Under the pieces are notes generated by a model. The model was not told the DNA's origin, did not search any database, and saw only the letters and a program-made list of their open reading frames with translations. A program made the translations under genes and the position numbers. A stretch of DNA of 42,932 nt from Hyphomonadaceae bacterium. GTDB taxonomy: Bacteria > Pseudomonadota > Alphaproteobacteria > Rhizobiales > Hyphomicrobiaceae. The DNA lies in contig JAIEQJ010000069.1 of the NCBI GenBank assembly GCA_019747815.1, positions 1 to 42,932 of the forward strand, read 5' to 3'. Positions 8,544 to 17,096 of this stretch are shown here, piece by piece; position 1 is the first letter of the stretch, and every line of letters begins with the position of its first letter.

Positions 8544-11209
8544 ACCTCGCCGAGTACCGAAACAAGACAACGGCTCTCGCCGACTACCTGCCATGGGCGT
8601 GCCTGGTCGGACCCGGCATCGTCCTCAACAAGGACGGCTCATTCCAGCGCACCCTGCGCTACCGTGGGCCGGATCTCGACAGTGCCACCGAGGCCGAGCT
8701 GGTCTCCATCAGCGCGCGCCTGAATAATATCCTGAAGCGCTTCGGTGCCGGCTGGGCGCTGTTCTTTGAGGCCGAGCGCGTCCCGGCCAGTCAGTATCCC
8801 GGTGCGCGCTTTGCCGATCCGGCCTCCTGGCTGGTCGACCAGGAGCGGCTTGCCGCTTTCAGCGCCGACGGTGCCCACCACGAGAGCCGCTACTTTCTGA
8901 CCTTCCTCTACCTGCCGCCGCCGGAGCACGAGGGCCGGGCCGAGCGCTTCCTGTATGAGCGCAGCGACGAGACGGCCGTCGAAGCGGAGTCGCACGCGCA
9001 GCTCGAATGGTTCGTGACCGAGACGGAGCGGGCGCTGCAGATGCTCGCCGGCATCCTGCCTGAGGCCGAGGCGCTCGGCGACGCCGAGACGCTGGCCTAT
9101 CTGCACGGCACCATTTCCGACAAGCGCCAGCCGGTCGCCGTGCCGGCGATCCCGACGCATCTCGATGCCATCCTGTGCGACGTGCCCCTGCTCGGCGGCG
9201 TCGAGCCCAAGCTCGGCGACCAGCACCTGCGCACGCTGACCGTGCTGGGCTTTCCGAACGCGACCACGCCCGGACTGCTGGATGCGCTCAACGATCTGGG
9301 CTTCGCCTATCGCTGGTCCACCCGCTGGATCGCCCTCGACAAGACGGAAGCCACCAGGAACCTGACACGCCTGCGTCGGCAGTGGTTCGCCAAGCGCAAG
9401 TCGGTCGGCGCCATCCTGCGCGAGGTGATGTTCAACCGCGAGACCGCCCTCGTCGATCCCGACGCCGACAACAAGGCCATGGATGCCGACGACGCGTTGC
9501 AGGAGCTCGGCGCCGACGATGTCGCCTTCGGCTACCTGACCACCGTCATCGTGGTCTGCGACGCCGACGCCAAGCAGGCCAACGAGCAGCTGCTGGCTGT
9601 CGAGCGCATCATCAACGGCCGCGGCTTCGTCACGATACGCGAGACCTTGAACGCCGTCGAGGCCTGGCTCGGCAGCCTGCCCGGCAACCCCTATGCCAAT
9701 GTGCGCCAGCCGATCGTGCACACCTTGAACCTCGCTCACATGATGCCGGTGTCGGCCGTGTGGGCGGGGCCTGAGGCGAACCGGCATTTGAACGCGCCGG
9801 CATTGATGATGACCGAGACGCGCGGTAGCACGCCGTTCCGGCTCGATCTGCACGTCGGCGATGTCGGACATACGCTGATCGTCGGCCCGACCGGCGCCGG
9901 CAAGTCGGTGCTGCTGGCGCTGCTGGCCCTCCAGTTCCGCCGCTTCATCGGCGCGCAGGTGATCGTCTTCGACCGGGGACGGTCGGCGCGCGCGGCGGCA
10001 CTGGCCATGGGCGGCGAGAGCGTCGAGCTCGGACTGGAAGGCAGCCTGTCGCTGCAGCCGCTCGCCCGCATCGATGAGCCGGGCGAGATCGCCTTCGCCC
10101 TGCAGTGGGTGACGGCCCTGCTGACCAGCGAGGGTGTCAGGGTCACGCCCGACGTCAAGGACGCGGTGTGGACGGCGCTGCAGAGTCTAGCCTCGGCCCC
10201 CAGGGCCGAGCGCACGCTCACGGGCCTCGCCGTGCTGATCCAGTCCAATGCCCTGGTGGCGGCGCTGGCGCCTTACACGCTGGAGGGCGCCTACGGCCGC
10301 CTGCTGGACGGATCCGCCGAGCGCCTGGCATCGAGCGACGTGCTGCATTTCGAGATGGAGGCGCTGATGCAGCACAAGGCGCTGATCGCGCCGGTGCTGA
10401 CCTACCTGTTCCAGCGCCTCGAAGCGCGCTTCGGCAGCCCGTCGTCGCCTGGCGCGAGCAGCCGGCCGACGCTGCTGATCCTCGACGAGGCCTGGACCTT
10501 CCTCGATGACGCACTGTTCGCCGCCCGCATCCGCGAATGGCTGAAGACGCTGCGCAAGAAGAACGTCGCCGTCGTGTTCGCCACCCAGTCGCTGGCCGAC
10601 ATCGAGCGCTCGACCATCGCTCCGGCCCTGATCGAGAGCTGTCCGACGCGCATTTTCCTGCCCAATGACAGGGCACTGGAGCCGCAGGCACGCGCAGTCT
10701 ACGAGCGCTTCGGGCTCAATGCGCGACAGATCGAGATCCTCAGCATTGCCGCACCGAAGCGCGACTACTACGCGCAGACCGCGCGCGGCAACCGGCTGTT
10801 CGAGCTGGGGCTCGGTCCGATCGCCCTGGCGCTGTGTGGCGCCTCCTCGCCCGACGATCAGCGGCTGATCGACCGCTGCCTTGCGAACGGCACGGCGGCG
10901 GGATTCGCGGCGCGCTTTCTCGAGGCCAAGGGACTGGCCTGGGCGGCCGAGCTCATTCAGCGCTGGCCGCGCCCGGCAACCCCGCCGCCGATCCCGCATT
11001 CATCCACCCCGATCGATCCGGCCGAAGGTGCACAAACGGCAACCGCCGCCCCGCGGCAGCCCGCACCTTCGCCGAAGGCAGCGGTGCCGGCCGTCGAACC
11101 CCGCACCGACGCGGCGCCGCTGCCTGGCCTTCCCGGCGGACCGGCCATGCCGGAGCGCCTGTCGCCCTATCGCCTCCCGTCAGCCAAAGCCAAGAGGAGC
11201 GGCCGATGA
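8537..11209 (+). CDS. trbE: TrbE/VirB4-family T4SS ATPase
   Basis: The 890-residue protein is the largest T4SS ATPase, powering pilus assembly and substrate transfer at the inner membrane. The N-terminal CagE/TrbE domain is followed by the ATPase core with Walker A GPTGAGKS (450-457) and Walker B LLILDEAWTF (D650, E651). The last ~75 residues are an unusual Pro/Ala-rich tail. The open frame continues far upstream (to 7964). The ATG at 8537 is chosen because GGGAG precedes it by 7 bases and the N-terminal MLNLAEYR matches the family start. The stop overlaps trbJ as ATGA. Confidence 0.95.
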   Translation: MLNLAEYRNKTTALADYLPWACLVGPGIVLNKDGSFQRTLRYRGPDLDSATEAELVSISARLNNILKRFGAGWALFFEAERVPASQYPGARFADPASWLVDQERLAAFSADGAHHESRYFLTFLYLPPPEHEGRAERFLYERSDETAVEAESHAQLEWFVTETERALQMLAGILPEAEALGDAETLAYLHGTISDKRQPVAVPAIPTHLDAILCDVPLLGGVEPKLGDQHLRTLTVLGFPNATTPGLLDALNDLGFAYRWSTRWIALDKTEATRNLTRLRRQWFAKRKSVGAILREVMFNRETALVDPDADNKAMDADDALQELGADDVAFGYLTTVIVVCDADAKQANEQLLAVERIINGRGFVTIRETLNAVEAWLGSLPGNPYANVRQPIVHTLNLAHMMPVSAVWAGPEANRHLNAPALMMTETRGSTPFRLDLHVGDVGHTLIVGPTGAGKSVLLALLALQFRRFIGAQVIVFDRGRSARAAALAMGGESVELGLEGSLSLQPLARIDEPGEIAFALQWVTALLTSEGVRVTPDVKDAVWTALQSLASAPRAERTLTGLAVLIQSNALVAALAPYTLEGAYGRLLDGSAERLASSDVLHFEMEALMQHKALIAPVLTYLFQRLEARFGSPSSPGASSRPTLLILDEAWTFLDDALFAARIREWLKTLRKKNVAVVFATQSLADIERSTIAPALIESCPTRIFLPNDRALEPQARAVYERFGLNARQIEILSIAAPKRDYYAQTARGNRLFELGLGPIALALCGASSPDDQRLIDRCLANGTAAGFAARFLEAKGLAWAAELIQRWPRPATPPPIPHSSTPIDPAEGAQTATAAPRQPAPSPKAAVPAVEPRTDAAPLPGLPGGPAMPERLSPYRLPSAKAKRSGR

Positions 11210-11931
11210 AACCTCTGCGCCGAGCCGTCGTCGTCCTGCCGGTTGCCGTCGGCATGCTTGTGAGTTGCGTGCCGCGATCTCCAGCACAGCTCACCGTGTT
11301 CGACCCGGCCAACTACCAGGAGAACCTGGCCTCCGCCGTCCGCGCGCTGGAGCAGATCAACAATCAGGTGCGCCAGCTGCAGAACCAGGTGCTGGTGATC
11401 CAGCGCATGGACCAGAACCTGCTGCGACTGGGGTCGACCATCAGTCCAGACCTGCAGCGCACGCTCGGCGACATCCAGGCCCAGCTGCGTGCCGGCGAGG
11501 GGATCGCCATGCGGCTGCAGGCAACGCAGAGCGGCTACGAAAGGCTGTTTCCGCGCGAGGTCTCAGCCTCGATCTCGACCGACGATGTCCTGCGTAACGC
11601 CAAGAGCCGTTGGGACGAGGAGTATGCCGCGCTGAGACGTGCTGCCCTCCTGCAAGGCCAGGTCAGCGACAATATCGAGGGCGATGCGCGGCTGCTCGCC
11701 GATGCCATGGCACGCTCCACCAATGCTGCCGGCGCCCTGGAGGTGGCGCAAGCCGGCAACGAGTTGACGGGCTTGAGCGTCAAGCAGTCGCTGCAGCTGC
11801 AGGGCCTGCTTGCCGTGCAGCAGCGCGCCCACGCATTCGCCAGAGCCCGCGACCTCGCCACCGAGGAGGAGGCGCGTCAGCGCTTCAAGTCCTTCGTCGG
11901 CACGGGCTCGGCCTACGGCGGGGCCCGGTAG
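11206..11931 (+). CDS. trbJ: TrbJ/VirB5-family minor pilus subunit
   Basis: The 241-residue exported protein has a basic-hydrophobic signal segment (residues 1-25). The mature start near SPAQLTVFDPANY is the conserved TrbJ opening. A cysteine (LVSC) lies at the end of the hydrophobic part, so a lipoprotein is an alternative to signal peptidase I cleavage. The rest is long amphipathic helices rich in Q and R, consistent with a VirB5-like pilus-tip protein. The open frame extends upstream, but the ATG overlapping the trbE stop (ATGA) with GAGGAG just before it is clearly the start. No trbK follows. Confidence 0.9.
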   Translation: MKPLRRAVVVLPVAVGMLVSCVPRSPAQLTVFDPANYQENLASAVRALEQINNQVRQLQNQVLVIQRMDQNLLRLGSTISPDLQRTLGDIQAQLRAGEGIAMRLQATQSGYERLFPREVSASISTDDVLRNAKSRWDEEYAALRRAALLQGQVSDNIEGDARLLADAMARSTNAAGALEVAQAGNELTGLSVKQSLQLQGLLAVQQRAHAFARARDLATEEEARQRFKSFVGTGSAYGGAR

Positions 11932-11934
11932 CTG

Positions 11935-11976
11935 CGTGCCTTCGGCACGATCTGCTAGCCGCGTGCCTTCGGCACG
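11935..11976. repeat. Tandem pair of identical 15-base hairpins between trbJ and trbL
   Basis: CGTGCC-TTC-GGCACG occurs at 11935-11949 and again at 11962-11976, in a duplicated 27-base unit (GCTAG separates and ends the units). They sit directly after the trbJ stop, where trbK is normally found. They could slow or partly terminate transcription, or protect the upstream mRNA, so altering the trbJ:trbL ratio. That role is inferred. Confidence 0.7.
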
Positions 11977-12072
11977 ACCCGCTAGCAGCGATCACGACCA
12001 ACTGGATTGAACTCAGCGACGGCGGGGGAGCCGGCGCCAACGGCGGAGCCTTGCGCGCTTCGGGGGATACGA

Positions 12073-13362
12073 ATGGACGACCTCGCCATCATCGACCGCT
12101 TCACCGAGACCTTCAGCCGCTACATCGATTCCGGCTTCGGCCTCCTCGCAGGCGATGTCGCCTTCCTGACCAGCATCCTGGTCGCCATCGACATCACGCT
12201 GGCGGGACTGTTCTGGGCGCTGATGGGCGACGACAACGTCATCGCCCAGCTGATCCGCAAGGTGCTGTACGTCGGCTTCTTTGCGCTGCTGCTCAACAAC
12301 TTCAAGGGCCTGGCCGACATCATCTTCCAGTCGTTCGCCGGGCTGGGGCTGAAAGCATCCGGTGCGTCGCTGACGGCGGCCGACCTGATGCGCCCCGGCT
12401 TCGTAGCGTCGACGGGGTTCACCGCGTCACGGCCCCTGCTGGAGAAGGCGGGCGAGCTGATCGGCATCACCTCGTTCTTCACCAACTTCGTGACGATCGT
12501 GGTGCTGATGCTGGCGTGGCTCATCGTGCTACTCGCGTTCTTCGTGCTGTCGGTCCAGCTGTTCATCACCATCATCGAGTTCAAGCTCACGGTGCTGGCC
12601 GGCTTCGTGCTGGTGCCGTTCGCCTTGTTCGGCCACACCGCCTTCCTGGCCGAGCGCGTGCTGGGCAACGTGATCTCCGCCGGCATCAAGCTGATGGTGC
12701 TGGCGATCGTGGTCGGCATCGGCGCCACGCTGTTCGGGACGCTCATTCGGCCGACCGGTGAGATCACGCTGACGCAGGCCGCCTCCACCATCCTGGCCGC
12801 TATCGCCGTGTTCGGACTGGCCGTGTTCGTGCCCGCCATCGCCGCGGGTCTGGTGTCCGGCGCGCCGCAGCTCGGCGCCGGCGCAGCGGTGGCTACGACC
12901 GCAGCGCTCGGCGGCACCGCCATCGCCGGCGGCATGCTCACCGTCGGCGGCGCCCGCCTGGCCGGCCGCGCCTCGGGTGGAGTGATCAAAGCCGCCGCCT
13001 CGCTCACCGGCAGGGTCGGTGCCGCCTACGAGACGGGCGGAGCGCGCGGTGTCGCCCGCACGGCTCTGGCCGCACCGGCCTCGCGCATGATCGCGTCGGG
13101 CACGGCGCCGGTCCGAGATGCCTATCGCCACGGCGCCGCGCAAGGCTACCGCGACGCGCAGCCGTCATCCGGTCCGGGCGATTCTGGTCGCGGCGCCGAT
13201 GCGTTCGGCTCGGCCGCAACGCAGCCGGAAGCACCGGCCTGGGCGCAAAACCTGGCACGCCGGCAACGCACCACCCAGGCCGGGATGGTCGCCGCGCAGG
13301 CGCTGCGCGAGGGCGACCGGCCGGCGGCCGGCGCAGGACCCGATCTCAAGGACAAGAGCTGA
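12073..13362 (+). CDS. trbL: TrbL/VirB6-family polytopic T4SS membrane protein
   Basis: The 429-residue protein has at least five or six hydrophobic segments between about residues 25 and 285. Strong ones lie at 36-56, 135-165, 170-200 and 235-285. A long Ala/Gly-rich cytoplasmic or periplasmic tail with low complexity follows, as in TrbL. It forms the inner-membrane part of the conjugation channel. I chose the ATG at 12073 with CGGGGGA 5-11 bases upstream. A TTG at 12007 would add 22 residues without a ribosome site. It lies 12 bases before trbF. Confidence 0.92.
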   Translation: MDDLAIIDRFTETFSRYIDSGFGLLAGDVAFLTSILVAIDITLAGLFWALMGDDNVIAQLIRKVLYVGFFALLLNNFKGLADIIFQSFAGLGLKASGASLTAADLMRPGFVASTGFTASRPLLEKAGELIGITSFFTNFVTIVVLMLAWLIVLLAFFVLSVQLFITIIEFKLTVLAGFVLVPFALFGHTAFLAERVLGNVISAGIKLMVLAIVVGIGATLFGTLIRPTGEITLTQAASTILAAIAVFGLAVFVPAIAAGLVSGAPQLGAGAAVATTAALGGTAIAGGMLTVGGARLAGRASGGVIKAAASLTGRVGAAYETGGARGVARTALAAPASRMIASGTAPVRDAYRHGAAQGYRDAQPSSGPGDSGRGADAFGSAATQPEAPAWAQNLARRQRTTQAGMVAAQALREGDRPAAGAGPDLKDKS

Positions 13363-13374
13363 CGGAGGGATGCG

Positions 13375-14073
13375 ATGACGTTCAAGCGTGCCGGCCTGCG
13401 CTACGGCGAGACGCCCGAGCCCGTGACGCCCTACCAGAAGGCGGCGCAGGTCTGGGATGAGCGCATCGGCAGCTCGCGTGTCCAGGCGCACAACTGGCGG
13501 CTGATGGCGCTGGGATCGCTGGTCCTGTCCATTATTCTCGCGGCCATCCTGTTGTGGCTGGGACGATCGGGAACGGCGACGCCGTACATCGTCGAGGTCG
13601 ATCCACGGGGTGGGGCGCGCGCCGTGGGACCCGCGGCCGAGAGCTACAAGCCGAGCGATGCGCAGATCGCCTTCCACCTGGCCCGCTTCGTCGACAACGT
13701 GCGCTCGCTGTCGATCGATCCCGTCGTCGTGCGCCAGAACTGGCTCAAGGCCTACGACTTCGTCACCGATCGAGCCGCGGTGACGCTCAACGAGTACGCG
13801 CGTGAGAACGACCCCTTCGCCAAGGTGGGCCGCGAGACGGTCGCGGTCGAGGTCAACAGCGTGGTGCGTGCGTCGGACACCTCGTTCCAGGTGCGGTGGC
13901 TGGAACGCAGCTTCGAGGGCGGCGCCCTCAAGGACACCAAGTGGCTCACCGGTCTCTTCTCCATCGTCATCACGCCGCCGCGCACCGTTGAGCTCGTGCG
14001 CAAGAACCCGCTCGGCATCTACGTGCACACGTTCAACTGGTCGCAGGATGTGAACCGGGGAGAGCCGAAATGA
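13375..14073 (+). CDS. trbF: TrbF/VirB8-family T4SS assembly protein
   Basis: The 232-residue bitopic inner-membrane protein has a short cytoplasmic N-terminus, one membrane helix at about residues 44-63 (ALGSLVLSIILAAILLWLG) and a periplasmic VirB8 domain. The order, length and the segment YVHTFNWSQ near the C-terminus fit TrbF. GGAGGG lies 5-8 bases before the ATG. The stop codon overlaps the trbG start as ATGA. Confidence 0.94.
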   Translation: MTFKRAGLRYGETPEPVTPYQKAAQVWDERIGSSRVQAHNWRLMALGSLVLSIILAAILLWLGRSGTATPYIVEVDPRGGARAVGPAAESYKPSDAQIAFHLARFVDNVRSLSIDPVVVRQNWLKAYDFVTDRAAVTLNEYARENDPFAKVGRETVAVEVNSVVRASDTSFQVRWLERSFEGGALKDTKWLTGLFSIVITPPRTVELVRKNPLGIYVHTFNWSQDVNRGEPK

Positions 14074-15071
14074 GCACGCCCCGTAGACTCGCAGGCAGCA
14101 TGGTGGCGGCGATGGCGGTTGCCGCTTGTGCCACTCGCGTGCAGGTGCCGGAGATCCCGATCCTCGACAGCCCGGCGTTCAAGGCGGCCAAGCGCGAACC
14201 GGACCCGAAACCGGCCGTCCAGTACGTGGAGGTGCCGAAGCCGCTGCCTCTGCCCGGGCAGCTGAAGCCGGTGCCGAAAGCCGCCGAGAAACCGAAGGAC
14301 GAGAGCCTGCCCAAGGAGCGCGTGGTCGGCGCCAATGCGGCGGCCCGCATCGAACCGGTCAAGGACGGCTACATCAACGCCATCCAGGTCTATCCTTACA
14401 CCAAGGGCGCGCTCTACCAGCTCTACGCCGCCGTCAACCAGGTCACCGACATCGCCCTGGAGCCCGGCGAAAAGCTGGTGTCCGTGTCTGCCGGCGACAC
14501 CGTGCGCTGGGTGGTCGGCGACACCAGCAGCGGCGAGGGCAAGGACGCAATCATCCACATCCTGGTGAAACCGATCGGCGCCGACCTCGAGACCAACCTC
14601 GTCATCACCACCGACCGCCGCACCTATCACCTGGAGATGCGCTCCTCGCAATCGACCTACATGGCGTCGGTGTCGTGGACCTATCCGGCATCGGAGCTCG
14701 TCTCGCTCCGGAAGCAGCGCGCCGAGGCGGAGGCCGCGGCCACCGCCGTGGCCGAGACCGGCGTCAACATCGAGCAGCTGCGCTTCCGCTATCGCATCGA
14801 GGGCGACGCGCCGTGGAAACCTCGGCAGGTGTTCGACGACGGCGCCAAGGTCTACATCCAGTTCCCGTCCGGGCTCGCGCAGAGCGAGGCACCGCCGCTG
14901 TTCGTCATCGGTCCGGACGGCAAGCCGGCGCTGGTCAACTACCGCGTGCGCGGCACCACCTACATCGTCGATCGCCTGTTCGCGGCCGCGGAGCTGCGCC
15001 TTGGCACGGCGCCACAGCGCGTCGTGCGCATCGTGCGCACCGATGCCGTCTGGCGGGAGACGCAGCCGTGA
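14070..15071 (+). CDS. trbG: TrbG/VirB9-family outer-membrane-complex protein
   Basis: The 333-residue protein starts with a lipoprotein-type signal ending AVAAC, so Cys20 would be lipidated. A Pro/Lys-rich linker (about 40-90) follows, then a VirB9-like beta domain with the characteristic TDRRTYHLEM and PRQVFDDGAKVYIQFP stretches. It forms the periplasmic/outer-membrane core with TrbI. A lipidated VirB9 homologue may compensate for the missing lipoprotein genes trbH and trbK (inference). The stop overlaps the trbI GTG start. Confidence 0.94.
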   Translation: MSTPRRLAGSMVAAMAVAACATRVQVPEIPILDSPAFKAAKREPDPKPAVQYVEVPKPLPLPGQLKPVPKAAEKPKDESLPKERVVGANAAARIEPVKDGYINAIQVYPYTKGALYQLYAAVNQVTDIALEPGEKLVSVSAGDTVRWVVGDTSSGEGKDAIIHILVKPIGADLETNLVITTDRRTYHLEMRSSQSTYMASVSWTYPASELVSLRKQRAEAEAAATAVAETGVNIEQLRFRYRIEGDAPWKPRQVFDDGAKVYIQFPSGLAQSEAPPLFVIGPDGKPALVNYRVRGTTYIVDRLFAAAELRLGTAPQRVVRIVRTDAVWRETQP

Positions 15072-16318
15072 CCACGCCCGACGAGCCCGCGAATCCTGAC
15101 GCAAAGGTCGCACCGGAAACGCTCGAGCTGCGCGCGCGGCCGCAGCCCGTCACGCGCATCAATCGCAAGGTGCTGATCGGCGGCGCCGCGGTGCTACTGT
15201 TCCTGATCTCGGCCGTCGTGCTGCTCGCCCTCAAGCCGCCGAGCCTGCGCATCGCCGGTCCGCAGGAGCTGTTCAACGTCGATCACAAGCCGATCTCGGA
15301 TGGCCTGTCCAAATTGCCGGCCACCTACGACGGCGTGCGGTCCGAGAGGAAAGCGGACGCCAAGGCACCGGCCGTCCTCGCACCGGGCGTACCCCGGTTG
15401 ACGGAAGCGTCGAGCGATCCCGTCGCCGAGGCCGAGCGCGTCGAGAAGGCCCGCCTCGCCCGCATGGCCGGCCAGGCGCGCGAAGCCCAAGTGTTCTTCC
15501 GCTTGGCGTTGAAGGCGCCGCCGCGCCAGGCGCCCGCCGCCGAAGCTCGTCCTGATCCCATTCCGCGTCCGAGTCCCGTAGCGGCGGACGGCGATCTGAC
15601 AACCTTGTCCGCGTTGCGCGCGGCGGAGCGCGCCCGCGCCCTCGCCATCGGCGACCTCGATAGCCTGGCGACCGACAGCACCGCCGACCAGACGCGCAAG
15701 CTCTCTTTCCTGAAATCCGGCCCCGAGAAGGAGATCTACAATCCGCACGGCCTGCAGAAGCCGGCGTCGCCGTACCAGCTGATGGCCGGCACCATCATCG
15801 CCGCCAGCATGGTCAGCGGGCTGAATTCCGACCTTCCCGGCTTCGTCATCGCCCAGGTGACCGAGCACGTCTACGACACGGTGTCGGGGCGCTTCCTGCT
15901 GATCCCGCAGGGCTCACGCCTGGTCGGCAAGTACGACAACGTCATCGCCTTCGGCCAGGAGCGCGCGCTCGTCGTCTGGCAGCGCATCATCCTGCCCGAC
16001 GGTACCTCGGTCGTGATCGACAACCTGCCGGCCACAGACACCGGGGGCTACGCCGGCCTGGCCGACCAGGTCGATCTGCACACCTGGAAGCTGCTGAAGG
16101 GCGTGGCGCTGGCGACCGTGCTGGGCGTCGGCAGCGAGCTCGCGTTCGGCTCGTCTGACAGCGACCTCGTGAAGGCGCTGCAGCAGTCGACGCAGTCGAC
16201 CACCAACCGCGCCGGCCAGCGCCTGGTCGAGCGCAATCTGAACGTACAGCCGACCATCACCGTGCGGCCGGGCTGGCCGCTGCGCGTGATCGTGCACAAG
16301 GACCTGGTATTCCGCTAG
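15068..16318 (+). CDS. trbI: TrbI/VirB10-family T4SS core protein, 3' end altered by an insertion
   Basis: The 416-residue protein spans the inner membrane (helix about residues 38-59), has a Pro-rich periplasmic stretch, and ends in the VirB10 beta-barrel domain (QGSRLVGKYDN, QRIILPDGTSV). The GTG start overlaps the trbG stop as GTGA. The coding sequence ends HKDLVFR-stop inside a perfect 24-bp palindrome. About 300 bases downstream, codons 16621-16662 encode DIVLRPYRGSSSP-stop. From what I recall of the family, TrbI usually ends this way. I infer that an element entered the last codons, supplied a look-alike DLVFR plus a stop, and removed about eight C-terminal residues. Function is probably retained. 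Confidence 0.93.
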   Translation: MTTPDEPANPDAKVAPETLELRARPQPVTRINRKVLIGGAAVLLFLISAVVLLALKPPSLRIAGPQELFNVDHKPISDGLSKLPATYDGVRSERKADAKAPAVLAPGVPRLTEASSDPVAEAERVEKARLARMAGQAREAQVFFRLALKAPPRQAPAAEARPDPIPRPSPVAADGDLTTLSALRAAERARALAIGDLDSLATDSTADQTRKLSFLKSGPEKEIYNPHGLQKPASPYQLMAGTIIAASMVSGLNSDLPGFVIAQVTEHVYDTVSGRFLLIPQGSRLVGKYDNVIAFGQERALVVWQRIILPDGTSVVIDNLPATDTGGYAGLADQVDLHTWKLLKGVALATVLGVGSELAFGSSDSDLVKALQQSTQSTTNRAGQRLVERNLNVQPTITVRPGWPLRVIVHKDLVFR

Positions 16319-16635
16319 CGGAATACCAAGTCATATGCCGCGTTGGGAACTATGCCGACATACGAAGACGGTGAGATCGCAAAGGTACAAAGATAATGAG
16401 GATTGGAGACAGTCAGTATCGGCATAGTCTTGCCTCCCATAACTGGACGAAGAGCGCGCGAAGCTTGTCCCCTACGTTGGGTTTCTGCCCTGCCATCAGA
16501 GGGAAGCTTCCCTTTCGTTGGGTTGCAGCTCGACAAACTATGCCGACTAACTCCGGCAATTTCTTCATAGGAGCAAACCAAATGCATCCAGAACTCGGCA
16601 TAGTTCTTCAGTCGGCATATGACATCGTGCTGCGC
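16301..16635. mobile_element. Putative ~0.3 kb inverted-repeat element (MITE-like) in the 3' end of trbI
   Basis: The ends are related inverted repeats of about 43 bases. Reading outward, both run TCGGCATAGTTC-N7-CGGCATATGAC followed by a stretch resembling the trbI codons for D-(L/I)-V-(F/L)-R. The 10-mer ACTATGCCGA occurs four times: forward at 16349-16358 and 16537-16546, reverse at 16419-16428 and 16595-16604. This makes two inverted pairs, as expected of recombinase-binding half-sites. No transposase is encoded, and the open frames inside look accidental. Perfect target duplications are absent (the flanking 15-mers match at 10 of 15). That argues for a tyrosine-recombinase-like or target-mimicking mechanism rather than a classical DDE element. 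The identity is not known to me. Confidence 0.6.
16305..16328. repeat. Perfect 24-bp palindrome spanning the trbI stop codon
   Basis: The 11-base arms TGGTATTCCGC and GCGGAATACCA flank a central TA. The TAG stop of trbI occupies 16316-16318, so the stop is created by the palindrome centre. It could be the crossover site of the neighbouring element. As RNA it would also make a strong hairpin at the end of the operon, though without a T-run. Confidence 0.85.
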
Positions 16636-16662
16636 CCCTATCGAGGCTCGTCATCGCCGTGA
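16621..16662 (+). pseudogene. trbI: Displaced original 3' end of trbI
   Basis: Fourteen codons here read DIVLRPYRGSSSP-stop. Their first five parallel the DLVFR end of the current trbI, and the rest resembles the usual C-terminus of TrbI proteins. They are in an open frame from the inserted sequence but have no start of their own. I interpret them as the severed tail of trbI. This depends on recalled family features, not on an alignment. Confidence 0.6.
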
Positions 16663-16690
16663 AATGCAACAACCTGGAGGACTGCACCCC

Positions 16691-17011
16691 ATGCCCGTGA
16701 TCGGAACGTTCTCGGCCGTCAAGGACGGCTACGCCGGCACCATTCGCACGCTCACCATGACCGCCAAGGTCAGCATCCTCGCCAACGATCGCAAGGAGAC
16801 CGACGGCGCGCCCGACTTCCGCATCATGGCGGGAGCGGCCGAGATCGGCGTCGCCTGGCGCAAGACCAAGCAGGGCTCGGAGGAGACCTACCTGCGCGTC
16901 AAGCTCGATGACCCCACGCTGCCGCATCCGATCTGGGGTGCGCTGCTCGAGTCCTCCGAGGACGGTGTCGCGCGGCTGCTGTGGCGACGCGACAGGAAGG
17001 AAGAGGGCTAG
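16691..17011 (+). CDS. DUF736 family protein
   Basis: The 106-residue protein matches the DUF736 pattern. It opens IGTFSAVKDGYAGTIRTLTM and has conserved KETDGAPDFRIMAG and AWRKTKQGSEETYLRVKLDDP stretches. The fold is probably a small beta-barrel of the ssDNA-binding type, but the function is unknown. These genes are regular companions of conjugative elements in Alphaproteobacteria. GGAGG (16676-16680) lies 10 bases before the ATG. It is now separated from the trb operon by the inserted element. Confidence 0.92.
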   Translation: MPVIGTFSAVKDGYAGTIRTLTMTAKVSILANDRKETDGAPDFRIMAGAAEIGVAWRKTKQGSEETYLRVKLDDPTLPHPIWGALLESSEDGVARLLWRRDRKEEG

Positions 17012-17096
17012 AGCCGAAAACGCCATTGCATCCGCAGCCGCGCAGCCCGCGGCGGCCTGCCGCCAAGAAGAAATGAGTTGATTGGTGGAGCCCTCG

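Noticed and set aside
8639-9871. 410-codon minus-strand open frame opposite trbE
   Set aside because: It is antisense shadow of trbE with no recognisable domain and no ribosome site.
16396-16662. 88-codon open frame inside the inserted element, and its 90-codon minus-strand counterpart
   Set aside because: Both lack ribosome sites and their ends translate the inverted repeats and the old trbI tail. They are by-products of the insertion.
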